This document shows positions 22,737 through 33,473 of a stretch of 64,000 nucleotides of DNA, piece after piece (within the stretch, counting starts at the first letter, position 1; every line of letters begins with the position of its first letter). The notes under the pieces are model-generated. The model worked only from the letters and a program-made list of their open reading frames with translations, was not told the origin of the DNA and made no database searches. Source of the stretch: Vigna angularis (taxonomy: Eukaryota; Streptophyta; Magnoliopsida; Fabales; Fabaceae); the NCBI RefSeq assembly GCF_016808095.1, contig NC_068978.1:27043306-27107305 (forward strand), written 5' to 3'. The position numbers and the translations under genes were made by a program.

Positions 22737-25700
22737 TGATAACTTTTTGGCAAGTATACCAAATCGTTCCAAGTAATACAGTGAATAAGTAAAAGAGTAT
22801 TGTTCTCCCAAGGAAATTTGAGTTACGTTAATCAATTAAAATTATTTATCAAGATCAATTACTCATGATATTTGTGATTTCAATTTGGATTTAAACATGA
22901 AATTAACAACGTAACAAAAATAAGATTTGAAAAATGTGATAAAAGATCACTGGAATTGGTCTTTGACTAACATTACAGTAAGATCCTGGACAACATATAT
23001 TCTCTGTTCAAGCATTCACATGTGAGTATCTTGTTTCAATTCCTTAAAAACAAGTTCTAAACTTATCTATTGAATTATTAATTCCTTAATTAATTCATCA
23101 GATAATTTTGCATTAAGTTCAGATGTTAGAATGACCAAAAGCACAGAAGCTATTCCTAGCATAATTTACTTTTAGTTTCTTTTCTTACGTTTCTGGTTGT
23201 AAAAATACTTTCTAGTACAAAAGAACTTTTAAAGAGATTAATACTTTCGTATAATCAAAAGCAAGTCAAGAAAAGAACATGAACAAAAACATATATTGCA
23301 CAGGAATTTTACATCAATGTTTCGTCATACAACCAATTCCAATGAACAGAAAATTTAGCCTATCCTAGACATCTCAAACGTACTCTTTACAACAATTCCT
23401 TGCATAAAGTGAAGTCTTGATGTCTTGACAGGTCTCTTGATCGTCTCCTGAATTCTCCAGTCTTTCTTTGACTATTTTTCGTGTGTCAGAAGATCATTTC
23501 TGCCTTTCTATCATGTCTTTTAAAACCAATAACTTCGTTAATTCGCATAGCGCACAGGTGTGTGTGCGCTATGCCAATTTTGTGTAACTGCTGCCTCTCA
23601 ACTGATGTTATTCGCACAACGCACAAGTAATGGTGCGCTATTGATGAATCAATATTTTGTTCACTTCACTTAGTCCATTGTACCGGATTTAATCAAGGAA
23701 TTGTGCTTAAATGTTCATAATTTTCCTGTTTTTCATAATTGTGTTTAATTTAACAAATAATTTTATTTTAAGTAATTTGAATTATTTGAAGTTAATTATT
23801 TGTATTAGGAAATTGTAGGGAAATTATTGGGGATTAAATTTTGTTTGGAAGCAATTTAATTAAGAGGTGCACACGGTCACGGTTTAGAGGAAGCTGCTGT
23901 TATGTTTATTTTCATTTTGATTTTATTTTCATTTTGATTCACTTCAAGCACTGATTTTATTATATTTGATGCTATTTTAATATTAAGAGGTGCTGAATTG
24001 TTGAAAGGTCATGTGAACCCAGCTGGAAAATATAATCACTGGACTCATAAAAAGGGACTTCCTTTCGGTGCTTTCTTTTGGATTTAGCATTCTTTTTGCA
24101 GTAGAAATATGTAGGTGTACGTGCACGGGAATGAGTTGGAGGCTGGGAGAAGCACACCCGATTCTTTTATTGAAGCTGCACGTTGACAAAGGTAGCTCCA
24201 AAGCACACGTCCAGAGAACTACACGCACGCTGGAAGGCTACAGAATCGTGTGATGCTGGAATGAGATACACGGTGATTAATGGAAAGAATCCAGGTCCCA
24301 CATCCAAATGAAAAATCCAGCAACCTTCACAGCTCCACCAAGGTGACAAACGAAGGGAGTCCTCGGTCCAGTACTACACATGGTCCAGCAGCTCTAGTTT
24401 CGACCACAGTCCAGCCAGTAGCAGCTCACGGACAGCAGCACCACCCCTCACGGAAGCAGCTCATCCGCGACCACCGTCCAGCCTCTTCATCACGGTCCAA
24501 CTCCAGCAAAGGCAGTAACAAGAGCTTCACGGTCCAGCAGGTGCAGAATGGGCTGCACCTTTGCCTTGTTCAGAGGAGACACTCACGGACTTGAGAGAGA
24601 GGAGAGCTGCTGCACCTTGGAGAGGAAAAATGGAGCAGCTGGTTAGGAGAAGGTGCTGGAATGAAGTTTGTATTGAGAGGCCGTGAAGCATGGTGATTGG
24701 AGAAGCCGTAAAGCAGTAGCACGTTGTGGAGGAGAATGGTGTGATGAATAAAGAATGAAGAAATGAGAGTATGTGAAAGAAGAAGGGGGGCCGTCTGGAA
24801 TTCATGGTAAGCAAAGCACATGAAGAAGAAGGGAGAATGGTACTGCACGTTAAAGAGGGAAGCAAGTCATTCTATTTCTTTTATTGGTAGAAGATTGACT
24901 TGAAAGCTGACACACCACACGGCCTTGAATGAATACTTGCTTTAAAAAATGAATAAATGGACCATTATGGAAAGCACTTGGACGACAAAGTCTGCAAGAT
25001 TCCAAGAAGTCTTCAATTATTCAAAGGCTACACACCATACGGCCTCTTCTAGGAAAAGTGGGAGCCACCACTGGTGCATGGTGAACGTGCATTTATGGAG
25101 AAGAAATCAAATTACTTTAAGCAAAGAGTTGCACGGTTTGGAGGAATAATTGCTGCACTAAAGTGGCCCACCAACACATGGTGCTTCACGGAAATAAGAA
25201 GTGGCTAGTGTTTTCAATTCAAAGTGGAAGTGCAGACACATTGCATGGAAAAAGGAAGTAGTGCTATGAAGAAGAATATGCCACGGTCAGGGAGGAATAC
25301 ATTTTAATTTGGAAAACCACACATAGCATTCACGTGGCATAAGATGCTGCACTTGGACAAAAGCAATCAGCAGCCACCACATGGGAATTTACTTTTAAAT
25401 GGATAAAATGGAGGAGCCACTTTTGAAGAACAGCACCACGTGAAACAGCAGTAAAAGCACCAAGAAAAATGACAAAGGTATGGGCAGCACTAGAGTATGG
25501 AGAACAGCTTACACGTCCAGCTTGCATCCACTCATCTCTTTCATTCAACATTGATCACATTTAGATGGGAAGCGTCCTAGTGCACGGCTGCAGCAAAAGA
25601 GGAGTACATTGTTACGTTCCAGTTTTAGTGCAGATTCAATTTAGAAGAAAATAGATGCACAAGGATGAAGTAGTATCATGACTGGAAGCATTAGTACATG

Positions 25701-27296
25701 GAAGCTCACGGCCTTGGACCAGAAAAGAGGTGAAGAGCACACGGCAATGAAGAAGTAGTTAGACATGATTTAGTGGAGATTCACGTTTGTAATAGGAATA
25801 TGACGGTCCACCATGTTGAGCTCTTGGACAACAACCCCTTGATGGGAAGTGGGAACCACAACACATGGATATCACGGTTTCTTTGGAGCAGCCCACGGAC
25901 ATCCATTCTTCACGAGCTCCACACCATCCAGAAACATCCAAGATACAGCAAGAATTTCCATCACTTGTTGAGCTGGAAAGAAGAAACAACCAAGGTAAAG
26001 CAAGGAAAATGGAGGACCCTTCTTGTTCTTGTTTGGATTGAAGAAGGGTGGAAGAAGTTGGGCACACCAGACAATCATCTTTTGAATTGAAGAATGAATA
26101 TAGCAAGGAGGGGACGATCCAGGGAGGAGAATACGTATAGAGACAAATTTATGGAGGACCCCTCATTGAAATTTAAGTGATATGCACACATCATCAGCAC
26201 ACGGTTCTTCTTTCCTTTAAAAGGGATTCCAGTAGATAGTAGAAAGAAAGGCAGTAGAGTAGGAGTAGAGTAGGAAGCACTGTTTCTGTTCTGGAGTTCA
26301 TTTTTCCCCCTCCTCCTTGGGGAGGTTTTGGGTTTGATTTTATTTTACAGTTCATGTATTGAATCCTAATTTTTCAGTCTGCGTTTGTCATCAGTTAATA
26401 TTGTTGTTTGTTTCCAGTGTTGAATGTAATTTACAGTTTCCGATTTTCGTTGTTGAATTTTATTTTCATTTGCATTACTTCTCATCTTCAATCCAGTTTC
26501 ACGTTTAATTTCTGAAAGCAATTACTGTCATCTTCTTTTCTGCTGTGAACATCATCTCTGCTTAATTTCTCTGTTTAATTCAAATACTCCAGTTTCTAAT
26601 TGTTGCAAATTTGAAGTCTGTCAAAATCTCATTTTCAATTTACGTTTTCAAATTGTGGTTGATGATTCTCTGTTTATTTTTACTGCCTGGTGATTTTAGT
26701 TTTCCTGTCATGTTTACAAAAGTCAAATTTCGTTTTTACCATTTTCAGAATTTATTGCTTTTAGTTTTTACTGTATTTTGTATTTTTCAAGATTTACTAT
26801 ATTTATGTTTTCTGCACACTGTTTTAAATTTCGTTTTTACTTTTACAATATGTTGATTTTATTTCCTTCAGCTTTTTAATTCGGTCAAAGGTTTTACATT
26901 TGAATCTATATTTAATTAAATTTTCTGCAAATTAAAACAATCAAAACCCCCCACTTCGTGTTAAGATCTAAAACTAAACTATAATAAAATTGATCCTTGC
27001 GAGACGATCTAGGAGTCACTTCCTAGTAACTATATTGTATTATTTCGTGTAAACAATTTTTGTGGGAGGTGCGACTCTCTCGTTAGCTATGCGAATTTCC
27101 GTTTCCTGGCATTGCGAGCTTTGGCTTGCGCTATGCGAAAATTGGCTGACAGACTCCAAACTATACATCCTTCCCTGTACAATAATTTACAAAACAATCT
27201 ACTTCCTATTACAACATATCACTGAGTAATAACATGAATAATTAGAAGATTGAGATCATTTATAAGTGTAAAAACAACTCTTTTTCACACTTATCA
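22737..27296 (-). mobile_element. Solo LTR (about 1.1 kb) split by another LTR
   Basis: On the plus strand it begins TGATAACTTTTTGGCAAGTA and ends TTTTTCACACTTATCA, with perfect flanks AATTT (22732-22736; 27297-27301). The inner 23642-27085 plus one 5-bp duplicate is a later insertion; removing it leaves 1111 bp. The left part ('ggcaagtataccaaatcgtt', 'caagtaatacagtgaataag') parallels the LTR at 61380-61450 ('ggcaagtgcaccgaatcgtt'), so it belongs to a related Athila-like family, in minus orientation. Inside, 23534-23641 and 27086-27135 share 'gcgctatgcgaa'-type words. Confidence 0.88.
23642..27085 (+). mobile_element. Solo giant LTR (3.44 kb) nested in the LTR at 22737-27296
   Basis: It begins TGATGAATCAATATTTTG, matching 47039, 48885 and the complement of 13304. 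It is flanked by GCTAT (23637-23641; 27086-27090). The 3' region has 'ccccacttcgtgttaagatc', 'gagacgatctaggagtcact' and 'gcgactctctcgtta', matching the ends of its relatives, although the terminal CA has decayed to TA. The middle (about 23870-26200) carries very many CACGG words and diverges widely from the other copies. A promoter-like 'cctttaaaagggattccagtag' stretch lies near 26213. Both strands hold short open frames, which I take as chance. Confidence 0.87.
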
Positions 27297-27301
27297 AATT
27301 T

Positions 27302-28860
27302 CTGCTGATGCAATTTCCAACCATGTTCTCTGCAACCAAGAGTCATTCCCCGTGCTTCCCCTTTCACCCCTATAGCTTCCTTCCTTGATGGATGGTTGTC
27401 TGAGCTATAGCCACTTCACTTAAATCACTTCACCCACTCCAAACAGCTACCGATCAACACCTTCTCTGCTTCTTGTTTCCAACTACTTCCGCTGATCCAG
27501 ATTTCACGAAGGACTTGATGAATTCTACACCTGGACGACGCTATGAGAAGTGTTTCTCAATTGTTTTATTTTCTTGATTTCACGGATATTTAAAGTTTGA
27601 TATCGTTTCTTGTTGTTATAATCTGTTACTATTAACTTAACGAAAACGAAAACATTTTGAAGTTTAGTGTGAGTTTATATAGTTGAATTTAGACGAAAAC
27701 AAAAACATTTTGAAATTTAGCGTGAGTTTATATATAGTTGAATTAAATATGATTACATTGCACTACAAAAAAAATATGATTTACCAATAAATTACTATAT
27801 AGATTCAGATGAGTAGGTAAATGACCGGTCACATTCATATTTTACATACGAATATTGAAAATGAAGTTATATACGACCTTTCTCGTAGATAATGAAAAAG
27901 AAATTTATCTATGAATTTTTCGTATGTAATGGTTGCGCGTTTGAGCGAGAACTTTTCAAAGGAAAGATATGCATGTAAGTGAAAAACAATTTACCTACTG
28001 ATTTTACATATGAATTTTGAAATAATTAATAATTAAAAATTAAAAGTAAAATTTTACTAAGCTTAGAGTTACTCGCACCTTTCTTCAACTCTCATACTCA
28101 TTCCCAAAATACTCATCCTATGACTCCTACACTTACTCTTGCATTATTGCAATAGGCTTTCGCTTCTCTCAGGTCATTGTCGTCATCATTCATTGTCTGT
28201 GACTCTCCCGTGAGTCCCTAATCTTCTTCCTTTAAGCCCTAACCTTCTTCGTTGACTCGTTAATAGTTTAATGTCGTAGTGATTAAAAAAAAGAAAGAAT
28301 TTGTTCTTTTGGCGATTAATCGTTGTTCGTTCATGTGGAGTTGGTTAATTTGTCATTCATGTGGTAAGTAATGCTTGTTCATTCCTAAAGAACTAAAATT
28401 GTAAAATCCAAAAACCATAATCTCTGTTGTTTTCTTATGATTGACACAAAATGATGTGTGATGTAGTTCGCGTGTTATTTGTGGAAGACTTTGGTGCATT
28501 ATTAAGAGATTTTTATTGACCCGTCAGTATTTCCTTTACTCTAGATTCAGAGGGGTATTCTAGATTCAAAGGGGTATTCATGTATGTTTCATTGTTTGTG
28601 TTTTGTGTTTGAAAATATAATTTTAATTCTTATAATCCTTACTCTACTTAATTATTGTTTGTTTAATAAATAATGGAAAATGATGTGTTAGAACGAATGG
28701 CATGGTTGTTTTTGTATATATAATGGAAAATGATGATATGATGAGGCAACATGAGAAGCGAGAATAAATGATTATTAGGACATAAAGAAGAAGTAAATGA
28801 CAATGTAGAAAATATGTAATACCCCCTTGTAGGGTTTATGATACGATAATGTAACTAAAT
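27302..28860. other. Spacer with a CACTA-like end
   Basis: CACTACAAAAAAAATATGA at about 27761 looks like a CACTA terminus, followed by 'tttttcgtatgtaatgg' and related subterminal words to about 27930. No partner end was found before the intact element at 28861. A 50-bp duplication ('cgaaaac.aaaacattttgaa') lies at 27641-27715. There is no gene. Confidence 0.5.
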
Positions 28861-29204
28861 CACTAGTACAAAATATGCTTTTAAACTCGCACAATAGACC
28901 TCTTTTTACATCAAACCGCTGTCTATTCAGACACGGTGGCAGTTTCGTAATTAACGAGACCTTATAGGCGTCGGTTCAGACTAGACCGGTGCCAAAAAGA
29001 GCTATCACTTCGGTTTTGAAGGCAACCGATGCCTAATTATCAGTGTTTGACGCAGTTTCTGACGTGGTTAAGAGAAACCCGAGGTCAAAAAGTTATACAG
29101 CATCAGTTAGTAGGAAGGACCGAGGCAAATAAGCCTCTCCTACCGCACGCACAATAAGGACCCAAAATTTTCCAAGCTGAAGGAAAACCTAGCTCCTTCC
29201 TCGC

Positions 29205-29450
29205 TCTCGCCTCCGCTTGCTCTCCCTCCCTCCCTCACCTGGCTCTCGCCTCCCTCCCCTCGCTCTCGCCTCCCCTGGCTCTCGCCTCCCGCCCCTCGCT
29301 CTCGCCTCCCGCCCCTCGCTCTCGCCTCCCGCCCCTCGCTCTCGTTGCCGCCTCCCCTCGCTCTCGCTGTCGCCTCCCCTCGCTCTTGCTCTCGCGTCCC
29401 GCCCCTCGCTCTCGCTCTCGCGTCCCTCCCCTCACTCTCGCCTCCAAAAT
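29205..29450. repeat. GC-rich minisatellite in the CACTA element
   Basis: About ten copies of a C-rich unit related to 'gctctcgcctcccgcccctc' lie in tandem. Both strands are open through it (arginine/glutamate/glycine-rich on the minus strand, proline/serine-rich on the plus strand) only because the repeat lacks stop codons. Confidence 0.85.
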
Positions 29451-29645
29451 CTCTTGCGAGTGCGTCGCCTCTGGACGAGCAACCGGTGGTCTCACGTCAA
29501 TGGTGGCGGCGATGCTAGGTGGTGATGAACGGAGTGTTTTCTGTGCTGGTGTGTCAATGGAGTTTTTTGGTGAAAAAGGTGAGTGCGATTGGGGTTTGAT
29601 GTTGATGGTGGTGGTCGCTGGTGGATAGGGCACTAGATGGTGCGA

Positions 29646-30002
29646 TTAGGGTTTGATGACGCGGAGGAGGAGGAGAAGCGGCGGAGGAGGAGAAGCGGCT
29701 GTGTTCGGTGGTCGGTGGTGTCTCTGTGGCGGAGAATGTCTCGGTTTGAGAAGGTGAGATTTGGGTCTGTTCGCTGCGTATGGGTTTCTTTGAGAGCTTA
29801 AAGCTCGTTGCATCTCTGCTTCAGTAGACTCTTGGACTGGGGGCATTAGATTGAGGGCACTGGATGACCGTGAGGTAGATTGAGAGCTTAGAGCTCGTTG
29901 CATATCAGCTTCAGTGCTTTCTGCAACTTTTGGAACATTTCCTGGAAAATCAAAAACCACTATACGCCTTCGTTCAGGTCCAAGCGGGACAGTAAAATCC
30001 AA
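29646..30002 (-). pseudogene. Open frame in the CACTA element, possible captured exon
   Basis: The 118-codon minus-strand frame begins MDFTVPLGPERRRIVVFDFP. It contains a 14-residue motif twice (ESTEADMQRALSSQ and ESTEAEMQRALSSQ), reflecting a direct DNA duplication at about 29792-29840 and 29880-29925. It lies between the GC-rich repeat and the LTR insertion site. I do not recognise the protein; it may be a host fragment carried by the transposon, or chance. Confidence 0.3.
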
Positions 30003-30028
30003 GATATTGACTCGGTTCAGCAGAAACC

Positions 30029-31146
30029 TGTCAGAGCGGCTGCAGCGGAATGGTTAGCGTGGGATAACAAACCAAGAGGGGGGGGTGAATTGGTTCTTAC
30101 TAAAATCGTGTGCCTTAAAAATTTCTACTCAATTTAAACTTACTTAGCAAATAATAAAGACAATAAAATAGAGTAAGGTTGAGAGAAATTTGCACAGTTG
30201 ATTTTATCCTGGTTCGGATCTTACCAATCCTACGTCCAGTCGCTTATCTCAAAAACAAGATAAACACTTCACTAATCACAAAACTATTACAAACTACAAT
30301 CACACAGATACAATTTGTAAAAGTTTAGAAAACACCTCTCTTGAAGCCACAAGAGATGAAACAACACCTCCTTTGAATCTTCACAAAGGATGAAACACTT
30401 CCTCCGAATACTTCACGAAGGATGAATTCCTCTTCCAAACACTTCCTTAGATGCACCAAGGATGAACCAGCTATTCCTCTATCACCGTAGCAGTATTTCA
30501 CTAACTCTACAGACAGAGTTTCCTTAGCTGAGCAAGAGTACACAATTCTCAAGAGTTTCAGAGTATTTGAGCACAAGGGAAGAGTCTCTCAAGTCCTTGT
30601 TGAGAGGAAATGAGAGTCTATTTATAGACTCATCCAAAGACTCTTCCATTTTTCGTTTTCAGCCTTTCTCACTGTGTTAATCGATTAGCTACAGTGGTTA
30701 ATCGATTAGCACCCCAACGGATAGTCCAACGGCTCTAAAAACGGCTAGTTTTTCAAACGGTCACTGTGTTAATCGATTAGTCTGCTCTGTTAATCGATTA
30801 ACGTTAATCGATTAACAGCCCCTGCTAATCGATTAGCGTTAATCGATTAGTCTGCTCTGCTAATCGATTAGTCTGCATTGCTGTGCTTCTCCATGGCGCA
30901 CTGGAACAATCAATTAACACCCTCTATTGATCGATTAACACTGTACAGATTTTGCTGTTTGGCTTATTTTTACATCTCTTTTGAATGCAAACATAAAACC
31001 ACTCATAATCTAAGTCCTAGATGCTAAACTATAATTATTACAAAAGCTTTCCATAGCAATACAAGTCTTCATAACATTTTGAATCTTGATTTCTCTTGAC
31101 TTGATTTGGACATCATCAAAACTTCATCTTCATCATTTTGCTAACA
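30029..31146 (-). mobile_element. Solo LTR, family A, copy 3 (inverted)
   Basis: It reads TGTCAGAGCGGCTGCAGCGG at 30029 and ends TCATTTTGCTAACA, flanked by perfect duplicates AAACC (30024-30028; 31147-31151). It is the reverse complement of the copies at 15364 and 43522. Its TAATCGATTA array (30677-30870) includes several TAATCGATTAG variants. It sits inside the CACTA element at 28861-31297 and so is the younger insertion. Confidence 0.93.
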
Positions 31147-31300
31147 AAACCGAGGCAAAATGCTATTGTTTTTCGACTCGGTTCCCAACCCAGGCAAAAA
31201 GAGGTATATTTTTTACCTCGTCTGTATATGCCTCGGTTACAAAACCGGTGCCTATAACTGAAAATAACCGAGGCCATATCCCTTGAATGCACTAGTGAAT

Positions 31301-31956
31301 CTTTGGAAGCAAAGCTCATGGGTATGTATAGTTTGACCAAGAAAAACCAAGTTCCTTCATGTAAACCCCTTAAACCTTGGTTTTATTTAGAAGAAAATGA
31401 TTTTGGTTTCCTTTCAAGGAGTACGTACGAATGGTTTCTTTTGTTATCCATCTTAAGCTAGATATTAATGGAATTGTAGTGTAACACACCATAAACTCTT
31501 TAGGGTTGATTTAATGTTAGTTATTCTTGTTAAATAAAAGACCTTTGTTTCACCGGTATTAAGTGTCGAACAATAGAACATGGTTTTAGATAGATATGGG
31601 AATACACTTTACTCTAAAGGGATTAAACGATTAAAGATTGTTGTGCAGAATTTAGAGAAGTCTGTTATATTGATACATACATATTGCAAACAATTAAATG
31701 GAACAAAACAAAAGGATACCATTAAGTCATTGTTATCAAAGAATTGAAACATGAGAAGATAAATGCCTTGAAAGGAGGACATCATGATGAATGCATGTTT
31801 ATGTCCTCATTTAGTCTTTAATATTGGATTCTTAATTGATCTTTAGAATTTAATAGAATATTTTAATTAGGATTTGTTATAATTGAGTTTATTTAGCCTG
31901 AGATACAAAAACATGTTAAAAATTATATTAAATGCCCAACATTCAAAAATAATAAA
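31301..31956. other. AT-rich spacer between two CACTA elements
   Basis: I see no gene, no repeat and no coding-like frame in this 650-bp stretch. Confidence 0.5.
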
Positions 31957-32019
31957 CACTAGTAGAAAAAGACCTTTCTATAACGAACCTATTATAACGG
32001 ATAAAAATTATCCATTATA

Positions 32020-32245
32020 ATAGGATATATTATAACGTAGTTTTGTAAATCAGTTATAATATGAAACGTGATGGCAAACTTGTAAATAAGTTTAAGACAT
32101 ATTATAACGTAGTTTTGAAAATCAGTTATAATATAAAATGCGGTGGCAAACTTATAAATAAGTTTAAGACATATTATAACGTAGTTTTAAAAATCAGTTA
32201 TAATATAAAATATTGTGGCAAACTTGTAAATAAATGTAAAACCTG
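32020..32245. repeat. Subterminal tandem repeat, 3 units of about 66 bp
   Basis: Units consist of 'cgtagttttgaaaatcagtt', then 'ataatataaaat', then 'ggcaaacttgtaaataagtt' and 'taagacatattataa'. They form part of the left subterminal region of the outer CACTA element. A 63-codon frame through it is only the repeat read in one phase. Confidence 0.88.
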
Positions 32246-32937
32246 TAAATAAATGCAAAACCTATTATTAACTTATTATAACGGAGTTTTAAAATACAGA
32301 TATAATATCTCTTCTTCTTCGCTTATTTTTCACATTTCCCTCCCTATATTTCATTTTACTTTGCCTCTCACTCTCATTCTTCTCTTCCGTTCATCTCATC
32401 CCTCTCACTCGCATTTCTCCGTCTTTAAAATTAGAGCAGGAAGGGGGCATTATTGTGGTTGGTTTTCACTCACATTGAAGCAGTACGAAGGTATGATTGT
32501 GCACTATTTTGCATTTTTTCGTTGATTGATTTCCCTTTTTGGGTTTGTCTTTGGTCCTACTGGGTTTTGGTTTAACAGGTATCGTCGTTGTTGTTGTAGG
32601 ATTGCGATTTTGGCATCCGTGTGTAGGTCAAAACCTTAGTACCGGTTCCATCTTGGTGATTATCGCGATTTCTATTTTTTTTGTGAGGTGCGTTTTGGAG
32701 TACTGCAAGTAACGTGGTCCCTTCAATTTTTGGTTTCGATTGCTGTGTGTGGCGTTCTCATTTGAGAAAGTTTGATTATTTTTCAGTGGGCATTGAAATT
32801 TGGGGTTTTAGGGTTGATGTTGGGAGAAATTGTGGGGTTTCGGGTTTGCTGTTCTGTGTTGGGACGCTTTTCAATTTTTTTGATTTTGTTGAGGAACTGA
32901 ACATGTTAGCCTGTCACTAGTACAGCGAGAGGCTTTT

Positions 32938-33255
32938 ACCGCGGTTATTTTTCACTATACGTCGCGGTTTACGAACCGCGGCATATTCAGCCGCGGTAGT
33001 AAGTCAGAGACTTTAGGCCGCGGTTATGACCGCGGTATATAGGTTGCGGAATATGCCGCAGATGTCTAAGGAACCACTGCCTAAATTCAATTTTTTTTTC
33101 TTAAAAAAAAAATTATCCACTATATGCCGCGGTTGAACCGCGGCAATATACTCTCGTATATCCCGCGGTTAGTGCTAAAACCGCGGCCATATGTCTCATT
33201 TTTAAAAAAAAAACGAAACACTATATGCCGCGGTTGTGGTTAGAACCGCGGCATA
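32938..33255. repeat. Left subterminal CCGCGGTT array of the inner CACTA
   Basis: Words of the type 'gccgcggtt' and 'aaccgcggc' occur about ten times in both orientations. Such arrays are bound by the TnpA-like protein in En/Spm elements. They are GC-rich islands with CpG and CNG sites in an AT-rich region. Confidence 0.88.
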
Positions 33256-33473
33256 TTCCCCTGCAGTTTTTCAAAATTGCAGGTCTGTTTTTGTGATATC
33301 CATTACCACAAAAGCAGACCTACATATAAAAACATGTACACAGATTCAATTTGAACATAACAAACACATGTTCAAATGTATTTCAACATCAAATAAAGTA
33401 CAAGTCTAAGAAAATTCAATCTAATCAAATGCAATGTTTAAATCTAAGAGCTATTGTATAATCTAATTATATA

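Larger units (their letters stand above)
28861..31297. mobile_element. CACTA element split by a solo LTR, with possible gene capture
   Basis: It begins CACTAGTACAAAATATGC and ends CTTGAATGCACTAGTG, flanked by AAT (28858-28860; 31298-31300). Subterminal words such as 'gcgtcggttc', 'accggtgcc' and 'cctcggttacaaaaccggtg' occur near both ends. Removing the solo LTR (30029-31146 plus one duplicate) leaves about 1.3 kb, with no transposase. The middle (29170-29760) is strikingly GC-rich compared with everything around it and may be captured host sequence. The open frames there are not recognised. Confidence 0.9.

Noticed and set aside
24280..26106. Several 100-residue open frames on both strands
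   Set aside because: All fall in the CACGG-rich middle of a giant LTR, overlap each other on opposite strands, and are not shared with the sister LTRs.
29217..29633. Open frames rich in Pro/Ser or Arg/Glu/Gly
   Set aside because: Produced by a C-rich minisatellite that lacks stops in several frames.
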